From Acidobacteriota bacterium (GTDB lineage: Bacteria > Acidobacteriota > Terriglobia > UBA7540), in contig JAJYLL010000024.1 of assembly GCA_021787735.1 (NCBI GenBank), forward strand, positions 1-48,385: a DNA stretch of 48,385 nucleotides, given 5' to 3'. The notes under the pieces were generated by a model that saw only the letters and a list, made by a program, of their open reading frames with translations, was not told the DNA's origin and made no database searches. Made by a program: the position numbers and the translations under genes. The stretch's first letter is position 1; the number at the start of each line of letters is the position of its first letter. This document shows positions 19,546 to 27,749 of this stretch, one piece after another.

Positions 19546-21795
19546 ATGATCACGCGCCGAAGATTCATACAGTCCAATATGCTCGGGATTGCTCTGCCGC
19601 TCGCCGGGTCGACCACAATTGCAGCGGGCGGCTCCAGTAGTGAAACTGCCGCTCCGAAAGAAAAACTCCAGGCCGAGCGCGACTACTGGAACGACTGGCC
19701 GCAGTACCTGACTGTGCAAATGAACAAAGCGCGCGCCCGGCGGCTTAACGAACTTGGGGCACTGCGCAGCGAATCCGACGTTCGCGCGCGAATTGATAGG
19801 GTGCGCTCCACTGTCTGGAAACTTGTCGGAGGACAATTCGACAAGACACCCTTAAACCCACGAATCACGGGCGCCATTGACCACGGCGCTTATCGAATCG
19901 AGAAGATCATTTTTGAAAGCCATCCGCAGGTTTTTGTCACCGCGAATCTCTACGTGCCGAATGGCCGAAAGGGCCCGTTCCCTGCTGTTCTTGCGCCGCT
20001 TGGTCACACAGCGAACGGCAAAGCCTACCGCAATTATGCGTATGTGTACCAGACGCTGGCGCGCAAAGGATACGCGGTTCTGGCCTTCGATCCTTTCGGC
20101 CAGGGGGAGCGCTACCAGTACCTGGATCCACGGACAAAAGAGCCTCTCTATGGGCCGACGGGAGAGCACTCTCAAGCAGGCAGGCCCATGCTTCTGTTTG
20201 GTTCAACGTTCGCGCAGTACCGTGCATGGGACGGGGTGCGGGCCCTTGATTATCTTCTTTCGCGCCCCGAAGTTGATCCGGAGAAGATCGGCCTGACGGG
20301 CCAGTCAGGTGGCGGAACAATGACAATGTACCTTTGCGCGCTTGAACCACGCATCAAGGTTGCAGTGGAGGTTGACGGAAATTCTGAAAATCTCGCCGGC
20401 CCGTCCTACGCACCGCCTGGAGCCGTGGCCGACGCCGAACAAAACCTGGTATTCTCTCTCCCGGAGGGCGTTGACCGTGGCGACCTGCTGCTGGCATTTG
20501 CACCCAAGCCTTTGCTGATGATCTATACTCCCATCGACCGGGGAGCCACCTATTCGCCCACCTACATCGAGGGAACAAAGGAAGTCTTTAAAGAAGTCCA
20601 GTCAGCCTATAAATTAATGGGAGCAGCAGAGAAAGCGGAGCTTTTTGCGACTTCCCTGCCCCATGATTACGACTTCTTCAGTCGCCGGGCTGCATACCGG
20701 TGGTTCAACCGATGGCTCGGGCAGGAGAATTGGGGAACCGAGGAAGAAGAGTATGACGAGCCGGCGCCCCGTGCTTTGAATTGCACCTCGACGGGTCAGG
20801 TCCTGACGTCGCTTGGGGGGCGAACCGTAGTCCAGTTAAATGCAGATCGTCTTCAGAGATTGACGCCGGCCAATCCTCTGGGTAGCACTTTGGAGGAGGT
20901 TAAGGCATTTCGCCAGCGGGCGATCAGCGAACTTCCCCGTTTGCTCGCACTGCCCTCGGAGAAGTCCCCGCTCGAATCGAAAACGGTCTCTGCACATACA
21001 AGGAAAGGCGTCCGCATCGAGGAGGTCGTCTTCCAATCAGAACCCACCATTCGCGTTACCGGCTGGATCCTCAAGCCTGATCAAGGAGCAGGACCGTTTC
21101 CTACTATTCTCTACGCGTCCGAGAGAGGCAAGTACGACACTCCCGAAGAGACAGGAGAGTTCGTCCGACTGGCAAGAAGAGGATTTCTAGTCTGCTCAGT
21201 CGATTTACGTGGCTTGGGCTTTTCGATCCCACGCCTGCCTGCTGCCGGACCGGTCTTCTACAATGGTGACAAAATGCAGGAGGATTATGCATGGGCAAGC
21301 TTCTCGCTTGGCAAACCCGTGGTTGGACAACGGGTGTGGGACTGCCTTCGCTCCCTGGAGTATCTCAAATCGAGGTCTGATGTGGCCCGAGACCGAATAT
21401 ATGGGCTTGGGGACCACGGTGCGGCCATTGCCTTGCTTATGGCTGGAGTTCTGAACACCAGCTTACACTCGTCAATGCTTGATTCTTCAATTGCTACTTA
21501 CCGGTCGTTGGTGGAATCCGACGCTTATTCATTGCAACTGCCGTGGTTTCTTTTTGGGATTCTGCGGCACTTTGATCTGCCGGATCTTGTTGGCACGCTG
21601 GCTCCAAGTCCTTGCTGGTTGCTGAATTCAACCGACGCAACAGGGGAGATTTTGCCCGAATCAAATCTCGCTGCCATTTTTCATGACTCAACAGCAGCCT
21701 ACAAGAATAACGGGGCAAGCGAAGGGCTGCACTTGTTAGTCTGCTCAGACCATTTAAAGCAGAAAATGTTTGACAAATGGCTTGAAAGTTCTTAG
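19546..21795 (+). CDS. Tat-exported double alpha/beta-hydrolase (acetylxylan esterase/prolyl-oligopeptidase-like)
   Basis: The 749-residue protein starts with a twin-arginine signal (TRRRFIQSN) and contains two alpha/beta-hydrolase folds in tandem. The first has the nucleophile motif GQSGGG (Ser254), and HDYDFFSRR probably supplies the catalytic His. In the second fold the corresponding elbow is GLGDHG, with Asp623 where Ser is expected, so it is probably inactive or structural. Similar proteins are annotated as acetylxylan esterases or peptidases; the substrate is unknown. ATG 19546 is preceded by CCCGGAGG at good distance; earlier in-frame starts lack this. It is monocistronic and divergent from thiL. 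Confidence 0.82.
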   Translation: MITRRRFIQSNMLGIALPLAGSTTIAAGGSSSETAAPKEKLQAERDYWNDWPQYLTVQMNKARARRLNELGALRSESDVRARIDRVRSTVWKLVGGQFDKTPLNPRITGAIDHGAYRIEKIIFESHPQVFVTANLYVPNGRKGPFPAVLAPLGHTANGKAYRNYAYVYQTLARKGYAVLAFDPFGQGERYQYLDPRTKEPLYGPTGEHSQAGRPMLLFGSTFAQYRAWDGVRALDYLLSRPEVDPEKIGLTGQSGGGTMTMYLCALEPRIKVAVEVDGNSENLAGPSYAPPGAVADAEQNLVFSLPEGVDRGDLLLAFAPKPLLMIYTPIDRGATYSPTYIEGTKEVFKEVQSAYKLMGAAEKAELFATSLPHDYDFFSRRAAYRWFNRWLGQENWGTEEEEYDEPAPRALNCTSTGQVLTSLGGRTVVQLNADRLQRLTPANPLGSTLEEVKAFRQRAISELPRLLALPSEKSPLESKTVSAHTRKGVRIEEVVFQSEPTIRVTGWILKPDQGAGPFPTILYASERGKYDTPEETGEFVRLARRGFLVCSVDLRGLGFSIPRLPAAGPVFYNGDKMQEDYAWASFSLGKPVVGQRVWDCLRSLEYLKSRSDVARDRIYGLGDHGAAIALLMAGVLNTSLHSSMLDSSIATYRSLVESDAYSLQLPWFLFGILRHFDLPDLVGTLAPSPCWLLNSTDATGEILPESNLAAIFHDSTAAYKNNGASEGLHLLVCSDHLKQKMFDKWLESS

Positions 21796-21814
21796 GGGAC
21801 CCAGACTTATCTGC

Positions 21815-21843
21815 TTGACATCCTTGGAAGGCTCAAATAGGAT
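21815..21843 (+). promoter_or_regulatory. Probable promoter of the M23 peptidase gene
   Basis: A consensus TTGACA (21815-21820), a 17-base spacer and TAGGAT (21838-21843, four of six matches) lie just after the hydrolase stop. They predict a leader of about 100 bases for the peptidase gene. Confidence 0.6.
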
Positions 21844-21946
21844 GGGTGTTTCGTTTTACGCATGAAGGAAATCGGGGGACTTCCTTCCAGCGAGGAATTG
21901 GAAGCTCGCACAATCGTCTACGAAAGGCAAACGGTGACTGAAGCGT

Positions 21947-22822
21947 ATGCATGAAAAGTTCTACACACTGCTCATAACACCTGGCGCCCACGGTAGAGTT
22001 CGGAAGATCCAGCTCCCGTTCTATGTGGTTCCCGTGATTCTCGGTCTGAGCCTTGTTGGGGTTGTTATGCTTGCAGGCTTGGCAACCAGTTATGCACGGA
22101 TGCTCGTTAAGGTATCGAATTACAACACCATTCGGAGCGAACGAGAGGCATTGAAACAACAGTTCCATACCCTCGAAAACAAGGTCACTCGTACTAACGC
22201 AAAGCTGAGTTCCCTGCAGACGCTGGCTGCCGAGGTGGCAGTTACCTATGGATTGTCAAACGGACGCCGGCAGACCATTGCGCCGGATCTGCTGAATCTG
22301 GCCAGGCAGTCTAGTTCCGCCAGCGGCCTCGGGTACGACAACACACTCCCCGCGATGAGGACAGTGAGCCTTGACGGCGTGAGCGGCCGACTGGGAGCGA
22401 CAGCGTTTCCAGGTATGATTGACGATCCCAAGGCCATACCGTCCATCTGGCCAGTGCATGGAAGAGTCACCGCAGGGTTCGGACAGCGCATGGATCCTTT
22501 CAGTGGCGAGCAGGCTTTTCATCCGGGTCTTGACATTGCCGACCCGTTCGGGACCGACGTGGTCGCCACAGGCGACGGCCTGGTGATTGAAGCCGAACCT
22601 GATGCAGGCTACGGCCGAAGCATTCTGATCGATCACGGTGATGGGATCACAACTCGCTACGCTCACCTCAGTCGTATCTTCGTTGTGGTAGGAGAACAAG
22701 TCAAACAGGGCGAGATCATCGGAGCTATTGGAATGAGCGGCCGAACTACCGGCCCACACCTCCACTATGAAGTTCGAATCCATGGGACTCCGGTGAACCC
22801 GGGACGCTTCCTGCACGGTTAA
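21947..22822 (+). CDS. Membrane-anchored M23 (LytM) murein endopeptidase
   Basis: The 291-residue protein has an uncleaved N-terminal membrane segment (about residues 25-48), a coiled coil (about 55-95) and a C-terminal M23 domain. Zinc ligands are seen in HPGLDIA and HLHYEV, with an additional conserved His in YAHLS. Such proteins cut peptide cross-links in peptidoglycan, or act as activators if the active site is incomplete; here it looks complete. The start at 21947 follows GACTGAAGCGT, a weak ribosome site. Confidence 0.92.
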   Translation: MHEKFYTLLITPGAHGRVRKIQLPFYVVPVILGLSLVGVVMLAGLATSYARMLVKVSNYNTIRSEREALKQQFHTLENKVTRTNAKLSSLQTLAAEVAVTYGLSNGRRQTIAPDLLNLARQSSSASGLGYDNTLPAMRTVSLDGVSGRLGATAFPGMIDDPKAIPSIWPVHGRVTAGFGQRMDPFSGEQAFHPGLDIADPFGTDVVATGDGLVIEAEPDAGYGRSILIDHGDGITTRYAHLSRIFVVVGEQVKQGEIIGAIGMSGRTTGPHLHYEVRIHGTPVNPGRFLHG

Positions 22823-23076
22823 GCACGTTACCTTCTGAAGGCCGGACAGTCCTTACATTACAACCTTCCAATGCTCTCATAGGCTGAAGAAACGTTGTGT
22901 CCGTGAAAGATCACACGTTCCATTCATCCCTTACAATCTATCTTCCCACCACAAAAACGCTTTGGCACGCTCGTCCTGCTCTGCGAAAATTTTCAGACTT
23001 CTTGCTGATTTTTCTGAAAACTACATTGACATAAGCCCCTATTTTCGCGCATGATATGGGAAAAAGGATAGTTCGA
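22823..23076. other. Intergenic region with inverted repeat and promoter
   Basis: No gene is supported. An inverted repeat AACGTTGTG/CACACGTT (22891-22899 with 22912-22919, one bulged T) lies 70 bases after the peptidase stop. TTGACA at 23026-23031 with CATGAT at 23050-23055 (18-base spacer) forms a plausible promoter for the MEDS gene. Confidence 0.5.
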
Positions 23077-23601
23077 ATGGCCGCTGAATTACGACCTGAG
23101 ACTTCAGCCATTTCGTGCCGCTTATTAGTAAGGAAGAAACCCGGACCAAGAGAGATTGTCCAGTTTGTCGTGGGCGGCATTGAAATTGGTCAGCAAATCG
23201 TAGTCTTGGCAGGACCCTCGTGGCTCAAAGAGCTGGCCCGCATATTGGGAGAGCACGGGCTGCGCCCCGAAACCCTCATCCGAACCAGCCGGCTTGTTTT
23301 CCTGACCGCACCCGATTGCCTCTCGCGCTTTTCCAAGATGGATGACCCCTGCAAGCGTCCGGTCATCCGGCGCAATGGCACCATGGTCCGATGGGTCTCA
23401 GACTGGTCCTGGGCCTACCGAAACGGGGCGGACCCCGCAACTATGCTCCGCTACCTGCGCCGGATTCACGACTGTGTTCACGCGCTTGCCGACATGTCAA
23501 TCTGCACCGTCCATTGCGATGAAACGATGGAACGCAGTTCCATGCTGGCCGTCTTGGCGCAGCACCGGCGCGCAACCCGCGTGGTCGACCGCCCTGTTTA
23601 G
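23077..23601 (+). CDS. MEDS-domain sensory protein (stand-alone)
   Basis: The 174-residue protein resembles the MEDS (methanogen/methylotroph DcmR sensory) domain, a P-loop-fold-like sensor usually fused to kinases or HTH regulators. Family-like features are the early CRLL segment, the IVQFVVGGIEIGQQIVVL strand-helix unit, a middle RLVFLTAPDCLSRF and the late MVRWVSDWSWAYR. No output domain is attached. I chose ATG 23077 because AAGGA lies eight bases upstream and the -10 box covers the alternative ATG at 23056. Its ligand is unknown. A partner regulator is not adjacent. Confidence 0.65.
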   Translation: MAAELRPETSAISCRLLVRKKPGPREIVQFVVGGIEIGQQIVVLAGPSWLKELARILGEHGLRPETLIRTSRLVFLTAPDCLSRFSKMDDPCKRPVIRRNGTMVRWVSDWSWAYRNGADPATMLRYLRRIHDCVHALADMSICTVHCDETMERSSMLAVLAQHRRATRVVDRPV

Positions 23602-23660
23602 ATCTCATATCAATGGTCTACATATCAGACGCTTGAGTAGGCAGGCACGGAGGAACAGTA

Positions 23661-23804
23661 ATGTCCAAGTGGCTTGAAGGCCGAATTGCAGTGGTGACCG
23701 TGGCGGCACGCGGCATCGGCCGAGCGAATGCGGAATTGTTGGCGCACGAAGGCACTCGCCGGCAGTTCACGCTTCCCTGTGGCGCACATTCCGGTCAGTG
23801 GTAA
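23661..23804 (+). pseudogene. Truncated short-chain dehydrogenase (SDR) remnant
   Basis: A 47-residue frame starts at ATG 23661 behind a perfect GGAGGAA ribosome site. Its first 31 residues are the Rossmann-fold start of an SDR enzyme: LEGRIAVVT, then VAARGIGRANAELLAHEG. The first Gly of the TGxxxGxG cofactor motif is Val here. After EG the similarity stops; an unrelated 15-residue tail ends at TAA 23802-23804, overlapping the end of the convergent matrixin gene. The remaining 200 residues of an SDR are absent, so the gene is a dead fragment, probably cut by a rearrangement. Confidence 0.75.
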
Positions 23805-24898
23805 CGTCCGGTATAGTTGGCAGGGTTCTGCGGGATGTTTGAGCACGTCGAAGCCGCAAAGCCGCAATCCCATCCTGAAAAATTATCGATGCTCAGCACT
23901 CCGGTGTTCGAATCGGGCGCCAGTGGAAGAGCCAGAACGTAATAATATCCCGGAGGAACTCCAACCAGCGAATAGCTCCCGTCCGGAGACGTAAGGCCGT
24001 CGACGACCGCGTTGCCAGTGTTGGCATCCATCGCCACGACATGCGCACCAAAGACGCCCGAGCCGCTTACGAACACCTGGCCGGAAATGGTTCCTGTCGC
24101 GGTGCTGAAATTGGCGGAAGGATACATGAAAGAGATGCCAACGGCGTCGTCGGTTGCCAGCACCGTTTGTTGGCCGGCGGCGGTGGAATCACCGTAGGGG
24201 AACATGACGGCGTGGGCGATCCCGCTATGGTCGAGCCCCAGCATGTGCCCCTCTTCATGCGTGGCCACTGATTGCAGGCTGAAAGTGCCGGAGGGCGGCG
24301 TGAGCGAAATTGAGAAGTTCACGCTGGGATTGAATTCCATATCCGCATCTCCGATGCAGTCCTGATAGTTGCATGTCCTCGAGCTTCCGTCGCCGCATTG
24401 GTAGGTAAAAGGAACAGAGGTGGGTGACGGGGCCGTGACCGTCGCGACCTGCGTAAAAGCGATCGTACCCGTTGAAAAATCGCCGCTGTTGGTATCAGAA
24501 AACCCGATCACATTCTGGCAATCGTTATAAACAGGAGTCGTCAGCGTGGATGTCCCGGCATATTGGGCGGACGCGGTGGTAAGGCTCTGCCCAGTGACCG
24601 TGGCGCTGCTCCAGGTGGTGAACCCCGCCTTCAGAGAGTTTTGGATACAGGTCGCCAGGGTATCGTTGCAGCCTGAATTGCTATTACTGACGTTGCTGTT
24701 GGGCGTGTCAGGATTCAGCAGCCACGCCAGGGGCATGGAATTCCAATGGGCAACAACAGGAATCGGCGAGGTCACCGTGCCCAGATTGTCCTGGAACGGG
24801 TTGTAGCCAAACGTCAGGACGGCTGAAAACATGACCGCCAGAGCTGCCACGCCTGCCGCAATCTGTATCTTCCGACCTGCACGTCGTTTTATCCTCAT
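23795..24898 (-). CDS. Secreted matrixin-type zinc metalloprotease (M10)
   Basis: This 367-residue protein begins with a signal peptide (hydrophobic at about residues 10-30). Its catalytic domain carries HEEGHMLGLDH at about residues 214-224, the HExxHxxGxxH zinc site of matrixins, followed by a downstream Met (AVMFPY or SFMYP, candidate Met-turn). Near the C-terminus a Cna-B/carboxypeptidase-regulatory-like fold (SGQVFVSGSGVFGAHVVAMD...DGSYSLVGVPPG) probably acts as a binding or stalk module. Several cysteines suggest disulfides. ATG 24898 is preceded by GAGGTGAGG. It is the last gene of a tight operon, five bases after the upstream stop. Confidence 0.88.
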   Translation of the reverse strand: MRIKRRAGRKIQIAAGVAALAVMFSAVLTFGYNPFQDNLGTVTSPIPVVAHWNSMPLAWLLNPDTPNSNVSNSNSGCNDTLATCIQNSLKAGFTTWSSATVTGQSLTTASAQYAGTSTLTTPVYNDCQNVIGFSDTNSGDFSTGTIAFTQVATVTAPSPTSVPFTYQCGDGSSRTCNYQDCIGDADMEFNPSVNFSISLTPPSGTFSLQSVATHEEGHMLGLDHSGIAHAVMFPYGDSTAAGQQTVLATDDAVGISFMYPSANFSTATGTISGQVFVSGSGVFGAHVVAMDANTGNAVVDGLTSPDGSYSLVGVPPGYYYVLALPLAPDSNTGVLSIDNFSGWDCGFAASTCSNIPQNPANYTGRYH

Positions 24899-24903
24899 TG
24901 CCC

Positions 24904-25737
24904 TCACCTCGTTTGAAAGGTCATAGCCTGGCCCTTCAGTCCTCCAGCCGCCGAGACCTGGCTCGCGGCGGAAAGATGCGCCTGGGTGCCGCGAATGGAA
25001 ACTGAATTCCAATAAATCGTCCAGTTCGATCCCTCGCGCTGCGCGTTGCCCACCACTTGGCTGCCTGCTGGAATCACCACGGCTTTGCTGGGAAACAGAT
25101 CGGACGTTGTGCGCGCCACCACCACGGCTTGCCCCGCGCCCTGAAACTCTGTCGAAACGATCACAACAGGGACCATCGTTCCAGCGGGAACAACGATCGG
25201 GGCCGCAAGCACGCCCGAGATCCTTAGCTGGAATTCCCCCAGCGAAGGCGACTGAGCGAGCGCGGCGGCCTGCGTGCCTGTGCTGAGCTCACCAAGCGGG
25301 AGAAGAACGCGAAGTTGCGCAGCATTTCTTCCCCTGTACACGGGGAAGGCGCCCTGCATCATTCCCACCATGTGAAAGGTCGCGCTGCTGCCGGCCACCG
25401 GTTCCAGAAAGAGGATGTATTGCCCCTGGGGCCGCAAATAGGCTGTTCCGGGCACATGGAGGTGAACGTTACCAACGGTCCCACCCGGTTGCTCGATGAT
25501 AATTGTGGAAGGTGGATGCCCTTTCAGCGCCTTCTCAAGCTGCACGGTCGAATAGGTCATGATGCAGGTGCGGCTCGTGTTCACGCGGGAGGACTGCGCT
25601 ACCACCTGCCCCTGCACGATAGTGCTGGAGGCCTGCGCAAGCTGGCTCAGGCTCATACGCACCAGGGTGGTTGCATCGGCCCGTGGGGACAACCAAAGTC
25701 CCAATACGACACCGAGGAAAATCGCGCGAATCTTCAT
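24904..25737 (-). CDS. Exported two-domain protein, matrixin-linked
   Basis: This 277-residue protein has a signal peptide (cut probably after ADA near residue 22). Its N-terminal domain of about 130 residues has a pattern (ASSTIVQGQV, later VQLEKALKG, PGTAYLRPQGQYILFLEP) that I associate from memory with proteins encoded beside matrixin proteases; I could not verify this. The C-terminal part (VVPAGTMVPVVIV, then AVVIPAGSQVVGNA) resembles the beta-barrel of VirB10/TrbI proteins. Function is unknown. It lies between an Ig-like lipoprotein gene (10-base gap) and the protease gene (5-base gap), so the three products probably act together outside the cytoplasm. Confidence 0.7.
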   Translation of the reverse strand: MKIRAIFLGVVLGLWLSPRADATTLVRMSLSQLAQASSTIVQGQVVAQSSRVNTSRTCIMTYSTVQLEKALKGHPPSTIIIEQPGGTVGNVHLHVPGTAYLRPQGQYILFLEPVAGSSATFHMVGMMQGAFPVYRGRNAAQLRVLLPLGELSTGTQAAALAQSPSLGEFQLRISGVLAAPIVVPAGTMVPVVIVSTEFQGAGQAVVVARTTSDLFPSKAVVIPAGSQVVGNAQREGSNWTIYWNSVSIRGTQAHLSAASQVSAAGGLKGQAMTFQTR

Positions 25738-25747
25738 AGGATTTCAC

Positions 25748-26569
25748 TCACTGTATGATGTCCACTGCGCCCACAAAGGAGGTAAGCTCATTGCCGGTAT
25801 TCGTCACTACCAGATTTCGCGGGCCCAGCGTGGCCGTGGGGCTGACCGTAATCGGGAAATAAACGACCGGAGTCACTCCATCTTTCGCCAACTGATAGCT
25901 GCTCGTGGCAGGTTGCGTCACCACCACATCGGGTGCGGTGGCGTTCGTGCTGACGCTGAAGGTCGTGCCAGGAACAATCCCAAAGCCCGCCACAAACAGG
26001 TAGGTGCTGGTCCCCTGCGAAATTTCAGTCCCGGTGCTGCCAGCAGAACAGTTCAAGGTGCTGGCTGTGGCCTGCGTGCACTGGCCAACAGCCACAATTG
26101 AAATTCCGGTAAGCGTTACCGTTGCAGAAGCAGATTTCGAAGTGTCCGCCTGGCTGGTGGCTGTTACGGTTATGGTGCTGACGGAGTTCAGTGCCGGGAG
26201 GCTAATTTCTGGAACCTGCACGTCAGCTCCGGGGTTTACCGTAATAAGCTGGGGCGCGGCCGCCAGAGACAGCGTTGTTGCCGCCGGAGCCGTGTAAAGT
26301 CCCGAACTCGAAATGGAGCCGATCTGGCTGCTGCTACTGCTGCTGGAGCTTGATACGCTCCAGGCGACGCCGCTGTTGGTTGAGCCCGAAACGGTCGCGG
26401 TAAACTGGAGGGTGGCACCAAAGCCCACGCTGGCGCTACCGGGCGAGATGCTGACGCTGACATTCGTCGAAGGCGGGGGAGTTGTACTACCGCCTCCGCA
26501 CCCTGCCACGCCAAATGCCAGCAAAATGACTGCGGCAAGGTAACGACGGTTGGCGTTTCTCATGCGCAC
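25748..26569 (-). CDS. Ig-like (BIG2-type) surface lipoprotein
   Basis: The 273-residue protein has a clear lipobox VAGC (lipidated Cys24) after a hydrophobic stretch, then a GGGS-TTPPPS spacer. An Ig-like beta domain typical of acidobacterial surface proteins (VSVSISPGSASVGFGATLQFTATVSG) follows, with a second beta-rich part ending in DIIQ. A run of ten Ser near residue 75 is encoded by a short tandem triplet repeat that could vary in length by slippage. It is the first gene of the matrixin operon. A surface-attachment or protease-partner role is inferred only from context. Confidence 0.75.
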   Translation of the reverse strand: MRMRNANRRYLAAVILLAFGVAGCGGGSTTPPPSTNVSVSISPGSASVGFGATLQFTATVSGSTNSGVAWSVSSSSSSSSSQIGSISSSGLYTAPAATTLSLAAAPQLITVNPGADVQVPEISLPALNSVSTITVTATSQADTSKSASATVTLTGISIVAVGQCTQATASTLNCSAGSTGTEISQGTSTYLFVAGFGIVPGTTFSVSTNATAPDVVVTQPATSSYQLAKDGVTPVVYFPITVSPTATLGPRNLVVTNTGNELTSFVGAVDIIQ

Positions 26570-26861
26570 CCCCTCATGTGCTTCCTATGGACGGGTGCCC
26601 GGTCTTTGGTTCCGCCCTCCACCCCGGGGAAATGTCAGCCTCGCCCCCGCAGCGTTTTACAGTATTATATCGGACTCTTAAAAATGGGGTATTAACATCA
26701 TCAGGCAAGATGGGTTCAACCCCACTGAGCTAGTGGGACAGGTAATTTGCTAAAGCTGAGGCACAATGTTCGATTTCAACTTTGCGGCTCTTGGCACAAT
26801 CGCCCCCCGGAAAACGCCGGATTGCAGTGCAAGCCGCGCGTCACACAAACAGCCTGGCACG
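26570..26861. other. Gap between the secretion operon and the matrixin operon
   Basis: No gene is supported. It contains the end of the secretion operon and the presumed promoter of the matrixin operon. An AT-rich patch lies at about 26660-26700 (ATTATAT, TTAAAAATGGGGTATTAA). A hairpin, CCCACT/AGTGGG with a GAGCT loop (26721-26737), could terminate the secretion operon, although it lacks a long T-run. Confidence 0.5.
26721..26737 (-). terminator. Weak hairpin downstream of the secretion operon
   Basis: A perfect 6-base-pair stem (CCCACT/AGTGGG) with a five-base loop lies about 125 bases past the last pseudopilin stop on the minus strand. No strong T-run follows, so a terminator role is tentative. 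The TAGCTCAGTGG in it on the minus strand resembles a tRNA D-arm, but no complete tRNA can be folded here. Confidence 0.3.
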
Positions 26862-27749
26862 TCAGGGCTGAGAAGGCTGAGTGGGACCCAGGTGAAACCC
26901 ACTGCCTGAATTCGGCTGCATCCCCATGCCTCCAAAGGGCGACTGCCCGGGCTGGGCAGCCGCGCCGGGGACAACCGTCTGCCCGCCAATGTTGGGTGCT
27001 CCAGGAGCGCCAGGAATGCCCAGGAACTCCCAATCATCATATTCGGTCTGCTTTTCAAATACGCCGATAGACTGCTGATGGCTGGTGCTTGCGACGCCCA
27101 CAATAAAAGCTCCCACCATCTTATTGTCGCGGAAGAAAGCCGAACTGGTCTGGTGCCCATTTTCCCCAAACGACTGCCCGGTACTCTGCCCCGGGCTTTG
27201 CATCGAGAAACTGCCCATGCTGAAGCCGCCCCCTTGCGAACTGTTCTGAGCCGTCTGCTGATTCGACTGCGCCGTCGCGGACGCGGAATTCGCACTGCCG
27301 CTGTTTGTGCCCGGGAGGCCTGGTTTCTGTTTGCCGGGCGGGCCGAGGAGCTTCGAGTCCAGGATAATCCCATTGGCGGTGGCGTGGATAAACCGCCACT
27401 TCCCGCTCTTCGACATAGGATCCCGATAAGCCTGCCGCAGGAAGCTCAGGTTGTTGGTATGCAGCAACTCTTTAACCGAAGTGGGATACCGGTTGAATTT
27501 CTGGTGAAACAGCATGATAGCGCGCGCATACTGCTCCCCGCGAAAGATCAGTTCCTTTTCTTTCTCTCGCTGGCCTTCCACGTAGATGCTGGGCGCCGCC
27601 GCGGCCAATGAGATCAGCAGCAGCGTGGCCATCATCATCACAATCAGAAGAATGTAGCCCGATTCGGCGGAGGGCCTTCGCGGCCTCCCGGCGGCAGGGC
27701 TACTGGACCTGCGGAATAGGCAGTTGAGCTTTTTCACCTGTAGTCCCAT
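26862..27749 (-). CDS. Atypical pseudopilin with long Gln/Ser/Gly-rich tail
   Basis: This protein of about 295 residues has one N-terminal hydrophobic helix after a positively charged stretch: RPSAESG then YILLIVMMMATLLLISL. The Gly before Tyr fits a prepilin-peptidase site, but the Glu5 of normal pilins is missing. A helix with KEKELIFRGEQYARAI and FHQKFNRYPTSVKELL resembles GspG-type pseudopilins. The rest is low-complexity Gln/Ser/Gly/Pro. The start is uncertain: ATG 27749 or GTG 27737, both overlapping the upstream gene's end at 27700. It is the last gene of the secretion operon. GspH/I/K-like tip-protein function is possible but unproven. Confidence 0.65.
   Translation of the reverse strand: MGLQVKKLNCLFRRSSSPAAGRPRRPSAESGYILLIVMMMATLLLISLAAAAPSIYVEGQREKEKELIFRGEQYARAIMLFHQKFNRYPTSVKELLHTNNLSFLRQAYRDPMSKSGKWRFIHATANGIILDSKLLGPPGKQKPGLPGTNSGSANSASATAQSNQQTAQNSSQGGGFSMGSFSMQSPGQSTGQSFGENGHQTSSAFFRDNKMVGAFIVGVASTSHQQSIGVFEKQTEYDDWEFLGIPGAPGAPNIGGQTVVPGAAAQPGQSPFGGMGMQPNSGSGFHLGPTQPSQP

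Noticed and set aside
26705-26745. A tRNA (TAGCTCAGTGG and GGTTGAACC on the minus strand)
   Set aside because: D-arm-like and T-arm-like words sit next to each other with no anticodon arm between them and no acceptor stem.
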